The notes under the pieces: model-generated | What the model saw: only the letters and a program-made list of their open reading frames with translations | What the model was told of the DNA's origin: nothing | Databases searched by the model: none | Shown here: piece after piece, positions 36,666 to 46,298 of the stretch | How the letters are laid out: each line of letters opens with the position of its first letter | Numbering within the stretch: the stretch's first letter is position 1 | Made by a program: the position numbers and the translations under genes | Source of the DNA: JADLHS01 sp020848635 | Lineage (GTDB): Bacteria > Verrucomicrobiota > Verrucomicrobiia > Limisphaerales > JADLHS01 | Direction: 5' to 3' | Assembly: GCA_037044975.1 (NCBI GenBank) | Contig: JBAOIL010000039.1 | Location: 802,058-866,057 of the forward strand | Length of the DNA stretch: 64,000 nt

Positions 36666-37937
36666 TCAGTCGCCCGGAGTTTTGGTACGGTTTGGAACGA
36701 GGTGGTGATGCGGAAAAACATGCGTGCCAACGCGCTCAAGGGTCGTTTGCAGTTCGGCGTCAACGGCGGCGCGTTCGGTGGTCGGGATGGGCAAATGCCG
36801 GTCGCGCAGACCGCCCGCCCACTCGGAACTGCCCAGCATCACGCCACCCAAACCCATGCTCAGGGCGTCCTCCTCGTCATCACCCAAGCAGGTCCGCCAC
36901 GCCAGCGCCCACGCGCGCACGGTGTTCTCGACGTGATATCCGCCGCCGCCCGCCACAAGCAACGGGCATTGGAAATCCATCAGCCGTTTCAGGACTTCCA
37001 CCACGACGTTGTTTGTCATCTGTAGGTGCGTCAGCGGATCGCCCGCCAGGGTGTCCATGCCAAGCTCGAGCACGATGACGTCCGGCCGGTACGCGCCAAT
37101 GAGTGGCACCGCAAGGCGCTCGAACGCCATCAGAAAAGCGTCGTCGTACGTGCCCGCCGGCAGGGGGATATTGACGTTAAAACCCAGCCCCGGTCCGCGC
37201 CCGATTTCATTTTCAAACCCGCCCCACGGATACAGCGTCTTCCCGCTCTCGTGCATCGAAATGGTGAACACGTCGCTCCGCTCGTAGAATATTTCCTGCA
37301 CCCCGTCACCGTGATGCGCGTCGACATCGAGGTAGATGACGCGCCTGCCGGCGCGAGTCAGGGCATCACAGGCCAGCGCGACGTCGTTGAGATAACAAAA
37401 GCCGCCCGCGCGCGCCGGCATGGCGTGATGAAATCCGCCGAGCAGGTTGAAGGCGATGTCCGCCTGGCCCGAGATCAGTTGCTCCGCCGCCACGAGTCCC
37501 GCGCCACAAGCCCAGGCGCTATACTCGAACATGTCCTTGAACACCGGAGTGTCCGGTCCACCGAGGCCCATGCGAAAACCCGCCGCCGTCAGATCCCCGG
37601 CTGCCGCGCGCTGAAGTTCTTCGAGATAGGGCGCGGAATGAACCTGCTGCAACTCGATGGCCGTGGCCGGGCGGGCGGCGAGCTCGAGACTATTCGGCGC
37701 TCCAAGCAGGCCGAACGAAGCAATCTTCGAGCGGGTGAGCATCGCGCGTTGTGTTTTGAATGGGCAATCCGGCGGGTAACTCAACCCCTCGATCGCGGGG
37801 GCATAGACAAAAGCGAGTTGCCGGGCTTTTGGCACGGCGACGCGGGGAGTTGGAGCGGGGGATGGCTGCACCTCTGACTTTGCCGTGGTGTTGCGCGGCA
37901 CGCCGCCGAGGATCGCGAATTGACATTTGGATGTCAT
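36666..37937 (-). CDS. Histone deacetylase-superfamily protein (AcuC-like lysine deacetylase)
   Basis: 423-residue zinc amidohydrolase. The active-site pair is in LLGGFHHAMPARAGGFCYLN, the zinc ligands in YLDVDAHHGDGVQE, a further Asp in VLELGMDTLAGDPLT, and the catalytic Tyr in AGGGGYHVENTV. AcuC proteins deacetylate Acs and restore its activity. The gene order next to acsA supports that role. An acetylpolyamine deacetylase role is the alternative. The first 35 residues look disordered, so a later start is possible. Confidence 0.88.
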   Translation of the reverse strand: MTSKCQFAILGGVPRNTTAKSEVQPSPAPTPRVAVPKARQLAFVYAPAIEGLSYPPDCPFKTQRAMLTRSKIASFGLLGAPNSLELAARPATAIELQQVHSAPYLEELQRAAAGDLTAAGFRMGLGGPDTPVFKDMFEYSAWACGAGLVAAEQLISGQADIAFNLLGGFHHAMPARAGGFCYLNDVALACDALTRAGRRVIYLDVDAHHGDGVQEIFYERSDVFTISMHESGKTLYPWGGFENEIGRGPGLGFNVNIPLPAGTYDDAFLMAFERLAVPLIGAYRPDVIVLELGMDTLAGDPLTHLQMTNNVVVEVLKRLMDFQCPLLVAGGGGYHVENTVRAWALAWRTCLGDDEEDALSMGLGGVMLGSSEWAGGLRDRHLPIPTTERAAVDAELQTTLERVGTHVFPHHHLVPNRTKTPGD

Positions 37938-38237
37938 CTCATCCCATCCGGCGCATCCGCATCCGCGGATGCTGGCGTCCAGCTTCGAGGCTACTGACGG
38001 TTACGGGCTTTTGGCAGATGCGTCGCAACTGGCAGACGACGCAACCAACTCTCCACTTCCAGTGAGCGCATCCTAGCCAGTCAAGCTGGAGTTGGCTGCC
38101 CCTTTCTTGGCGAATGATGGCTCTATTTTGAGCTTAAACACGAGACGCTGGGTTCAGCCGGGCAACTTCCAGAAATCAAAAGGCCGACCATCAGGAATTC
38201 GGCATGACGCAAGACGAACTGAAAGCACGCCGGAGTT

Positions 38238-40137
38238 TTACTCGAAATTCATCTCAAAGCTGACCACGCCGGTGCCCACCTTGCTGCTGACTTTGGTGTT
38301 CGATTTGTTGATGACTGCCTGCATCGGGCGATTCTCGACGAGCACTTCTGCCGTAAAGCCGCGGATGCCGTTGCGCCGCGCCGTCCGCATCAGATGCTTC
38401 AGGAGGAAGGTGCCGATCCCGTGGTTCTGCCAATGGTCAGACACCACAAATGCCACCTCCGCCAGATTGGTTTTTGTGTCGAGGTAATAACTGCCCATCG
38501 CGATGATCTCTTCGCCGTAGGACTCAGGGAGCGTGCCGACGATGGTCACGTCGTTACGATGGTCAATGTAAACGAAATCCTGGATCTGATGCCGTGAGAC
38601 CCGTTTCTGGTGGCTCATGAAGCGGTAGTAGATCGTCGCCGCAGACAACTTGTAGAACAAGTCGCGCATGCGCGGCTCGTCCGTCGGATGAATCGGACGG
38701 AAGTTGAGCTGGGTCCCGTCGTTGAGCAGGTAGGTCGTCTTCAGTTCCTTCGGGCCCACCAGAATCTTGCCCTCCTTGTCCGCCATTTCGGCGGAAAGAT
38801 ATTTGGCCTCGATGGCCTCCTTGAGCAGTTCGGCACGAAATTTCGGATGCGCCACGCTGAGCAAGGCCAGCGCGCGTTCCTGCACGCTCTTGCCGTGCAA
38901 ATACGCCACGCCATACTCCGTCACCACATAATGCACGCCCGCGCGCGTGGTCACCACGCCCGCGCCAGGACTGAGATGGGTCATGATGCGCGACACCGTA
39001 CCGCCCTTGGCCGTCGAGGGGAGGGCAATGATGGCCTTGCCGCCCCGCGACTTGGCCGCCCCGCGGTTGAAATCCACCTGTCCGCCCACCCCGGAGAAAA
39101 ATTTCGAGCCGATGGAATCCGCGCACACCTGGCCGGTGAGATCCACTTCCAGCGCCGTATTCACCGCCACCATCTTGTGTTGCTGGCGGATGATATTGGG
39201 ATCGTTGACGTATTCAGTCGGGTGAAAAGCGAACAACGGGTTATTGTCAATGTAGTCGTACAGCCGTTTGGTCCCGAGCGCAAAACTGGCAACCACCTTG
39301 CCGCGATCCACCGTTTTACGCGCGCCCGTGACGGCGCCGGACTCGATCAGGTCAATGATGCCATCGGAAACCATCTCGGTATGGACGCCAAGGTCTTTCT
39401 TGTGTTTAAGGAAACCGAGCAACGCCTGGGGAATGCGCCCGATGCCGAATTCAATCGTCGAGCCATCCTCGATCAGGGCCGCGATGTACTCGGCAATCTG
39501 CCGCGTCACATCGGTCGCCTCCGGCGGGGGCACTTCGAGAATTGTGGCCTCCGAAGGGCACCAGCAGATCAATGTCGTGAACGTGAATAAAACAATCCCC
39601 CAGCGTGCGCGGCATTTTGGGATTTACCTGGGCGATGACCAGCGAGGCGTTTTCGGTCGCGCTATGGATGACATCCACGGACACGCCGAAGCTGCACATC
39701 CCGTATTCGTCCGGCGGCGAGACCTGGATCAAGGCCACGTCCAGGGGCATCTGCCCGCTGTTGAACAACTGCGGAATATCGGACAGAAAGATCGGGGTAT
39801 AGTCCCCCAGGCCCTCCTGAATGATGTCGCGCACATTTTCGGCGATAAAGAAGCTGTTGACCCGGAAGTAATGGGCCAGCTCGCGATGCGCATAGGGCGC
39901 GTCGCCAAACGTGAGCAGATGGACAATTTCCGTGTCCGGCAATTCGGTGGCGCGCCGGCTCAGCGCCGTGACGAGCTCCAGCGGCTCACCGCAACCGGTG
40001 CCAATGAAGATGCGCTGCCCGGGGCGGATTTGCTTGACCGCCTCGTCCGCCGTCCGGATTTGTGATTGGTATTTGTCCCGCCAGCCGGGATCGAAACTGG
40101 GTTTGGGTTTACTCATGTTTGTCATTCCCGGCGTCAT
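38238..40137 (-). CDS. Acetyl-CoA hydrolase/CoA-transferase fused to a GNAT acetyltransferase, one frameshift
   Basis: Two frames join near 39556. The N-terminal 430-odd residues form an acetyl-CoA hydrolase/transferase (FIGTGCGEPLELVTALS, EFGIGRIPQALLG, FFSGVGGQVDFNRGA, YVVTEYGVAYLHGKSVQERA). The last 170 residues are a GNAT domain (LNFRPIHPTDEPRMRDLFY, EVAFVVSDHWQNHGIGTFLL, acetyl-CoA loop Q/R-x-x-G in HGIGTF) of the Pat-type family. It overlaps the start of the upstream ADP-forming ligase gene by up to 29 bases; ATG 40116 is an alternative start. A role in acetate release plus protein acetylation is inferred. Confidence 0.85.
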
Positions 40138-42226
40138 CGTTCGCCAGCGTCATACGCGCGTCGGCCACGTACGCTTCCGTGCCGACCGGGCCGACAATGA
40201 ACGGATTGATGTCGAGTTCGGTAATTTCCGGATAATCCGTCGCCAGCTGGCTGATGCGTTGCAGCGCGCCGGCGATCGCATCGAGGTCCACCGGCGATTG
40301 GCCGCGCGCGCCTTGAAGCAACGCGTAGGAGCGCGTGCCTTTGAGCATCTGCATCGCCTCGTCCGCCGTGATCGGCGCCAGGTGGAACGTCACGTCCTTC
40401 ATCACCTCGACGAAAATGCCGCCCAAACCAAACATCAGCATCGGGCCAAACTGCGGGTCGCGCGTCATCCCCAGGATCACCTCCCGCCCCCGCGTGCCCA
40501 TCTTCTCCACGAATCCGCCCCGGATGAGGGCTTTGGGGGCGCGACGCTGGATGCGCAGCATCATCAGGTCAAAAGCGTCGCGCACCTGTTCGGCGTTGGC
40601 CAGATTGATGCGCACGCCGCCGAAATCGGATTTGTGAATGATGTCCGGCGAGGAAATCTTCAACACGACCGGATAGCCGATGCGCTCGGAAATCTCCACC
40701 GCCTCGTCCGCCGTCCGGGCCAGGTGGCCGCTCAGGATGTTGAACTCGTAAGCACGGAGAATTTCCTTGGCCTCGACTTCGGCAATCTGCGTCTGGCCGC
40801 CGCGAGTATGCACCTGTAACACACGGTCCACGCGCCGGCGGTTGACCGGAAAGCGCGTGACGATGCGGGCCGGCCGGCGGCGCCACGCCGCGTAATCGCA
40901 CATCGCGCGCAACGAATGCATCGCCCGGTCGGGCGACGGATAATTGGGAATCCCCGCCGCCATCAGCTTCGCCTTCGCGCCCGCGACGGCTTCGCCGCCC
41001 ATGAACGCGGTGAGGAGCGGTTTCTTGCCGTTGTGCGTCGCCGCAAGCATTTCCGCCAGCGCCAGCGGTTGCGTCATGTTCTGCGGCGTCACTACCACCA
41101 CAATGGCGTCAATGTCGTCTTCCTCCTGCAAAACTTTGAGCGATTCGATGTAAAGATGCGGCGGGGCGTCGCCGATGACGTCCACGGGATTGCCGACCGA
41201 GGCGGCGGCGGGGAGAAACTTGCGCATCCTCGCTTGCGCTTCCGGGCGGGGGGTGACCATTTTCAACCCGAGCGATTCAGCAGAATCGGCGGCCATGATG
41301 CCCGGTCCGCCGGCATTGGTGATGACCGCCACCCGATTGCCGTTCGGCACCGGCTGCGAGGCAAACGCCAGCGCGTAATCGAACAGCGCCTCGACATTCT
41401 CCGCGCGAATCACACCGGAACGCCGGAATGCCGCGCCATAAGCGATGTCCGCCCCCGCCAGGCTGCCGGTGTGCGACGACGCCGCTTTCGCCCCGGCCTG
41501 GGTGGTGCCGACCTTGAGAATGAGCACCGGCTTGATCGCCGCCGCCTCCTCGGCGATGCGAAGAAACTTGTTTCCGTCCTTGATGCTTTCGAGATAACTG
41601 GCGATGACGGTCGTCTCCTTGTCTTCGGCGAGCGCCTGAAGAAAATCCGCCTCGTTCAAATCCGCCTTGTTGCCAATGCTGATCACCTTGCCCATCCCGA
41701 GCTTTTCCTTGGCGGCCCAGTCCAGAATCGCGACGCACAAGGCCCCGGATTGCGAGATGACGGAAATTTTTCCTGATGGCGGCACGGACGGCGCGAACGT
41801 GGCGTTCATCCGATGGTGCATGTTCAGGATGCCCAGGCAGTTTGGCCCCTGCAACCGCACGCCGTTCTTCTGACAAAGCTCGACCAACTCCTGTTCCGCG
41901 GCCGCACCTTCGGCGCTCACTTCCTTGAAACCCGCCGTAATGACCGTGACCACTTTGGCCCCCGCATCAATTGAATCTTGAACCGCCTGCTTCACGAACT
42001 TGGGCGGGACGACCACGATGCCCAGATCAATCTTGCCGTCGTACTCGCGCAGGTCGCGGTAGCAAGGCACACCCAGAACATCCTTGGCCTCCGGGTTGAC
42101 GGGGATGATTTTCCCCTGATAGCCACTGGCGAGGAGATTGGCGACGAAGGCGTGGCCGACTTTCCCGGGATTGCGCGACGCGCCGAAAATGGCAATGGCC
42201 TGTGGATAGATCAATTGCTCAAGCAT
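40109..42226 (-). CDS. ADP-forming acyl-CoA synthetase, fused alpha and beta subunits (Acd type)
   Basis: 705 residues. The N-terminal CoA-binding domain is AIFGASRNPGKVGHAFVANL. It is followed by SVISQSGALCVAILDWAA, with the phosphohistidine site in AASSHTGSLAGADIAYGAA, and by an ATP-grasp beta part (GYPVVLKISSPDIIHKSDFGG, FGPMLMFGLGGIFVEV, ITELDINPFIVG). The family interconverts acyl-CoA, ADP and Pi with acid, CoA and ATP. In enterobacteria Pat is this protein plus a GNAT domain; here the GNAT domain sits on the next gene instead. Confidence 0.9.
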   Translation of the reverse strand: MLEQLIYPQAIAIFGASRNPGKVGHAFVANLLASGYQGKIIPVNPEAKDVLGVPCYRDLREYDGKIDLGIVVVPPKFVKQAVQDSIDAGAKVVTVITAGFKEVSAEGAAAEQELVELCQKNGVRLQGPNCLGILNMHHRMNATFAPSVPPSGKISVISQSGALCVAILDWAAKEKLGMGKVISIGNKADLNEADFLQALAEDKETTVIASYLESIKDGNKFLRIAEEAAAIKPVLILKVGTTQAGAKAASSHTGSLAGADIAYGAAFRRSGVIRAENVEALFDYALAFASQPVPNGNRVAVITNAGGPGIMAADSAESLGLKMVTPRPEAQARMRKFLPAAASVGNPVDVIGDAPPHLYIESLKVLQEEDDIDAIVVVVTPQNMTQPLALAEMLAATHNGKKPLLTAFMGGEAVAGAKAKLMAAGIPNYPSPDRAMHSLRAMCDYAAWRRRPARIVTRFPVNRRRVDRVLQVHTRGGQTQIAEVEAKEILRAYEFNILSGHLARTADEAVEISERIGYPVVLKISSPDIIHKSDFGGVRINLANAEQVRDAFDLMMLRIQRRAPKALIRGGFVEKMGTRGREVILGMTRDPQFGPMLMFGLGGIFVEVMKDVTFHLAPITADEAMQMLKGTRSYALLQGARGQSPVDLDAIAGALQRISQLATDYPEITELDINPFIVGPVGTEAYVADARMTLANDDAGNDKHE

Positions 42227-42431
42227 AATGACAGCGAGTTAAAGTTGGGCCGGTTTTCGAGGTTCGACTCACCAACCTTTGGCGAGAGGTTGACGTTTCT
42301 TGGCTTTCCAACCCGAAATTGAACCCAACAGCGTGGAAACCACGGCTCAGAGCGAATATTCACACTTTCATACGGTGTCACGGCAAGTCACCGGACACAA
42401 GGTTTTCAACGGGAGGCGACCTGTTCGCCCG

Positions 42432-42869
42432 TCATTTCATCGGCGAATAATCCGTGGCGGACATGAACACGGATTCCACTTTCTCGACCAGCTTGCCGTT
42501 GGCTTCCGACTCGCTTTGGGCCTTCTTCCATTCCGGGTCCTTGCCGAAATCGGCAAAGGATTGCTTGGCGGCCGCACGACTCTTGTGCGCAAGAAGGTAA
42601 ACGAGCGTGTTCTCCGAACCCTTTTCCTTGTCGGTTGGAATCCAGAAACCGATGATCTCAATGCCATGTTTCTTAAACAAAGCGCAGGTATGTTCGCGGA
42701 AGCGTGCGTTCAACGCCTCCAACTTGCCCGGCGCGGCGTAATAGGTGCGCAATTCAAAGCAGCGGGAATCCTTGGCGACGGATGGACTGGCCGGATTGGC
42801 GACAGGTTCAGCGGCAAAAGTGGTGAAGACGGTGGCCGCAAGGGCTAGGGCGGTGAGGTATGTTTTCAT
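42432..42869 (-). CDS. Exported NIPSNAP-family protein
   Basis: About 145 residues from ATG 42869, with a signal peptide (MKTYLTALALAATVFTTFAA) and a NIPSNAP domain (CFELRTYYAAPGKLEALNARF, IIGFWIPTDKEKGSENTLVY, KVESVFMSATDYSP). Dimeric alpha-beta barrel; function not established. It is downstream of the DUF1444-type lipoprotein gene on the same strand. Confidence 0.88.
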   Translation of the reverse strand: MKTYLTALALAATVFTTFAAEPVANPASPSVAKDSRCFELRTYYAAPGKLEALNARFREHTCALFKKHGIEIIGFWIPTDKEKGSENTLVYLLAHKSRAAAKQSFADFGKDPEWKKAQSESEANGKLVEKVESVFMSATDYSPMK

Positions 42870-42913
42870 AGTTTGTAAGTTTGTTGGTTTTGATTCGCAA
42901 GGGTAAAGCCGAT

Positions 42914-43831
42914 TCACTCAGAGAATTTCTCCCACCGACCGTTTCGACGGACGATCAAAGTTGTGGAGACCGCGCGCGAACCTTTCGCGTGGAGGTTGGC
43001 GGCGGTGGCCCTTAGTTCGCGCAGGCCTTCGGCGAAAGCTGACCCCGTGAACATCAAGACATCGCGCGACGGCACGGCGGCCACAATCTCCCCTTGAACT
43101 GCCTTCGCTTGGTCGTCCCAAAGATTTTCGGCGAGCAACAGGCTCGATTCGTAATTCCCATCCGCTACCAGCCTAAAGACCGGCCCTTGGCCCTGGCGGC
43201 TCACTTTCGGCACGAGGCGTTTGAGATTCGTAATCGCCAGCGAGCGTAACGCGGTCATTTCGAGCTTCAACGCCACGCGATTGGTTTCGGTGAAATAGGC
43301 AATCGAGCCTGCGCTGTCGATCGCATAAAGAACGTTGAGGTCGGCCACGAGCTTTTCCGAAACAATTTGGTTTATGTTATCCGATCGAAACTTGTCGAAT
43401 TGTTGGAGAAACAAGTCATCTCGAATCACCGCCACAATGGTATTGGTGTCCGGCTGGCCGGCCAGAGCGCCGGCGTACGGAGCCGCGGCCACCAGCGCCC
43501 GGAGATAGCGGCGGACAATTTCCGGGCGGTTGGCCGGGTTAATTTTGGCTTCCTTCCACGCATTATCCAGGAAGGATTTCAATTCCGAGCCGTCTGTGAG
43601 TTTGATGGACAACTCGCGTCCTCCGGTGATTTTCACCTCGGCGCTCTTCAGTTCAACGGCGGCAGCCTGCGCATAAAGTCGCGTGAATTCGGCTTCCGTC
43701 AGCGACGGATTCTTGATCTTTTCCGCCCAATTCGACGCGTTGAACTGGGAGGCGTCAACGGTCTCCGAGCGCTGGCAGCCGCTCAGAACCAGGAGCGCCA
43801 TTGTGACTAGAACTGGTAGCACCAATCGCAT
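42914..43831 (-). CDS. DUF1444-type lipoprotein
   Basis: 305 residues with a lipobox (LVLSGCQRS, Cys about residue 19), hence an exported lipoprotein. RALVAAAPYAGAL and the C-terminal YESSLLLAENLWDD and VAAVPSRDVLMFTGS are like DUF1444 (YtpQ) proteins. Function unknown. The start codon lies only nine bases after the last lysS 3' copy, so this was probably the gene next to lysS before the insertions. Confidence 0.75.
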   Translation of the reverse strand: MRLVLPVLVTMALLVLSGCQRSETVDASQFNASNWAEKIKNPSLTEAEFTRLYAQAAAVELKSAEVKITGGRELSIKLTDGSELKSFLDNAWKEAKINPANRPEIVRRYLRALVAAAPYAGALAGQPDTNTIVAVIRDDLFLQQFDKFRSDNINQIVSEKLVADLNVLYAIDSAGSIAYFTETNRVALKLEMTALRSLAITNLKRLVPKVSRQGQGPVFRLVADGNYESSLLLAENLWDDQAKAVQGEIVAAVPSRDVLMFTGSAFAEGLRELRATAANLHAKGSRAVSTTLIVRRNGRWEKFSE

Positions 43832-43840
43832 AGGGACATT

Positions 43841-43925
43841 TCACTTCGGCTTCAACTGCGGAAATAAAATCACGTCGCGGATGCTTTCTTGAGCGGGGGA
43901 CATCTTGCACAGACGGTCAATCGCG
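43841..43925 (-). pseudogene. lysS 3' end, copy C (shortest)
   Basis: The minus strand reads CIAIDRLCKMSPAQESIRDV then ILFPQLKPK and a stop, the very C-terminus of LysRS (motif 3 region onward), with MMLLGQ replaced by KMSPAQ. No start codon. Its 5' edge coincides with the stop codon of the RelE-type toxin. It is followed after nine bases by the DUF1444 gene. Confidence 0.85.
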
Positions 43926-44174
43926 ATACACTTCACGCCGGTGAGCAATGCTCCCGATGACGATCTGTTTCAACTTCGTATCCGCCAGATAAAGCACGCG
44001 ATAGTCCCCAATGCGAATACGAAACCCGTCCCGGCTCTTCAATTTTTTGAAGCCGGATGGGAAGGGATTCTTCTCCAGCGCCAGAATCGCTTTGGAAACC
44101 CGGACCTGTATTTGAGGATGCAATCCGGCGAGTTCCTTGCGCGCATCGCGCGCGATGTCAATCTTCCAGCTCAC
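43917..44174 (-). CDS. RelE/ParE-family toxin
   Basis: 85 residues, the usual size. It reads WKIDIARDARKELAGL, then SKAILALEKNP, the core GFKKLKSRDGFRIRIGDYRV and LYLADTKLKQIVIGSIAHRR. RelE-type members cut ribosome-bound mRNA; ParE-type members poison gyrase. The R-I-x-x-G-D-Y-R-V pattern fits RelE. The stop codon (43917-43919) lies inside sequence shared with lysS copy C. It overlaps the antitoxin by four bases. Confidence 0.9.
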   Translation of the reverse strand: MSWKIDIARDARKELAGLHPQIQVRVSKAILALEKNPFPSGFKKLKSRDGFRIRIGDYRVLYLADTKLKQIVIGSIAHRREVYRD

Positions 44175-44383
44175 GCCTTGATTCCGAGTTCCTTCAGAGC
44201 CTGACGGAAAGGCTGGCGCGGTTGATGTCGGCGGGATTCCAGTGCCAGCGTATCGGCGATGTCAGCGGAAATGTCATCATCTTCCAACATCCGCTCCAGC
44301 ACGGCCTCGCGCTGGCGTGGCTTCAAGGACTTGAACGCGGTGAAGAAAACTTCAGCGGTGGCTTCGGTGGCACTCATGGACAA
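44171..44383 (-). CDS. Antitoxin partner of the RelE-type toxin
   Basis: 70 residues: a short helical N-terminus and an acidic middle, with AVLERMLEDDDISADIADTL, then a basic tail ending in FRQALKELGIKA. No classic DNA-binding domain is visible. Order and ATGA-type overlap with the toxin are those of a type II toxin-antitoxin operon. It starts 36 bases after the stop of lysS copy B. Confidence 0.8.
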   Translation of the reverse strand: MSMSATEATAEVFFTAFKSLKPRQREAVLERMLEDDDISADIADTLALESRRHQPRQPFRQALKELGIKA

Positions 44384-44419
44384 AGTGTCGCAAAGAATCG
44401 CGCGGGTTTCAAGAAACCT

Positions 44420-44797
44420 TCACTTCGGCTTCAATTGCGGGAACAAAATCACGTCCCGAATGCTTTCCTGGCCAAGCAGCATCATGCACAAGCGGTCAAT
44501 GCCCAACCCCATGCCACCGGCGGGTGGCATCCCGTGTTCAAGGGCGACGAGGAAATCTTCATCGAGCTTTTGCTGCTCGCCACCGGCTTGATGCTCGAGG
44601 CGTTCGCGTTGCTCAATGGGATCATTCTGCTCGGTGTAGGCTGGCGCGATTTCCTGGCCGTTGATGCAGCATTCGAAGACTTCCACGGTCGTCGGGTCGT
44701 CGGGTGAAAGCTTGGCGAGCGGCACGAGTTCCTTCGGCAGATGCGTGACGAACGTGGGCTGAATCAGGGTCGGTTCGATCAATTTTTCAAACACCGC
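44420..44797 (-). pseudogene. lysS 3' end, copy B
   Basis: An uninterrupted LysRS C-terminal stretch: AVFEKLIEPTLIQPTFVTHL, KLSPDDPTTVEVFECCINGQ, LEHGMPPAGGMGLGIDRLCM, LLGQESIRDVILFPQLKPK. This covers the motif 2-to-motif 3 part. Compared with copy A it is about 90% identical by eye, mainly differing at third codon positions. An ATG at 44815 (MSFIGS) could give a 131-residue product, but it lacks most of the enzyme. Confidence 0.85.
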
Positions 44798-46292
44798 GCT
44801 TCCGATGAATGACATATTTTGTGATTTTCTTGCCTGTATGCTTTTTCGTTGCCGACTTCTTTAAGGTTTGTCTTCCATAAGACAGCGGAGTCTCGGCCAG
44901 TTGGAGAAATTTTGTTTCGCGCGTCCATTCCATCCATAGCTCAAGCAAGTCGTGCAATTCACCGTGATAAGGTTCTTGGGCAAACAAACCAAAATCTTTG
45001 ATGGCTTGGTGCGGAGTGGGAACTTTTGGCAACTGTTTCCGTGAATGGTCTGGCTCAAAAAGTGGAAGAACATCTGACACCTGTTCGTCTTCGTCTGTGA
45101 ATGAAGGCTTGTTGACGAAATCGCCCATGAGTTCAAGCCCCTTGCCAAAACGTCGGAGTGTGGCGGCGATGGCTTCACGACTATTATCCACACCAATCCA
45201 ATGACGGCCAAGATGCGACGCCGCGTTGAGGGTTGTCCCTGAACCAGAAAAACAATCCAGCACGAGATCGCCTTTGTTTGACGAAGGCTTCGATGATTCG
45301 CGCTAGCAAGCCAGAATTCTTTTCAGTCGGATAACCGGAAATAGCAATGTTTTGATTGTGTGCGTCACGAAAATCCAGCCAGAGGTCTTGCACGGCCATG
45401 CCAGCGCTTTCATCCAGATAAATTTTCCGGCGCGGATTGCCGGTGGGCGACCAGTAAATTTCCCCGCGCGCATCCATTTCGTCGAGGGTGCTTGGCGCAT
45501 ATTGCCAGTGCTTTCCGGGCGGCGGATTCATCCCACGCCACGGCTGGCCAGTTGCGCCGTTGCGAACGCCGGGCGCGTGGACGGGAACTTTTTTGTAACG
45601 TGCGCCCCGTGCCCGCCTCGACATACTGATATTCCTTGTCCGCTGTTGCTTCGGTCCAAGAAACCACCGGACGATGCCAGACATAGTTTTCACCCTTCGT
45701 GCAAAGCCAGGATGCAGTACCGTGACGTTGCCGTAAGTTTTTCGAAGTGTAATTGTTCGAGGATTGCATTTCTTGCGGGTGATCCAACTGCGAAAATTGG
45801 CACGACCAAACACTTCATCCATGACCGCCTTGGCGAGAAACGCCATGTTGTCATCCAAGTGAACGTAGATCGAGCCATCGTCGGCCAGAAGTTCACGCCA
45901 GAAGATCTCAAACGCTCGCGGAGAAATTCAAGATAGTGCGCGCCCTCCAGCAAATCCTTGTAGGCATCGGCCTGGTTGCGAGATTGGAAAACGCTTTTGG
46001 TGGCGTATGGCGGATCAATATAGATCAGCCGGACTTTGCCGCGAATCGCCGGGTCTTTCGCGAGTGCAGCCAGAATCGGCAAATTGTCTCCGAAATAAAG
46101 ACGGTTTGATTCTTGGTTGTGCTGTTCCGGCCAAAGCTGGCGGCAAGTCGCAACTGGCGTCAGCAAAATTTCGCGCTCGGGTTTTTTTCCTTCGTAATCC
46201 AGCCGGACATCCGTGTTGTTCGTTTTGATGCCATTTGCGGTCGGCGCATGGTTTGCACTTTGCCATCGAGTTTTTGGAACGCCGGTTGCCAT
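44787..46292 (-). pseudogene. DNA adenine (or N4-cytosine) methyltransferase, beta-type motif order, several frameshifts
   Basis: Modification enzyme of the restriction-modification pair. Pieces in order: RLYFGDNLPILAAL, the catalytic motif IDPPYATKS (motif IV), HLDDNMAFLAKAVMDEVFG-like sequence, NYVWHRPVVSWTEATADKEYQ, HAPGVRNGATGQPWRGMNPP, and the SAM-binding motif LDCFSGSGTTLNAA (motif I) near the C-terminus. Motif IV before motif I defines the beta group. Joins need shifts near 45895, 45755, 45700, 45600 and 45290. The last residues run into lysS copy B out of frame and stop at 44787. Confidence 0.8.
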
Positions 46293-46298
46293 GATACT

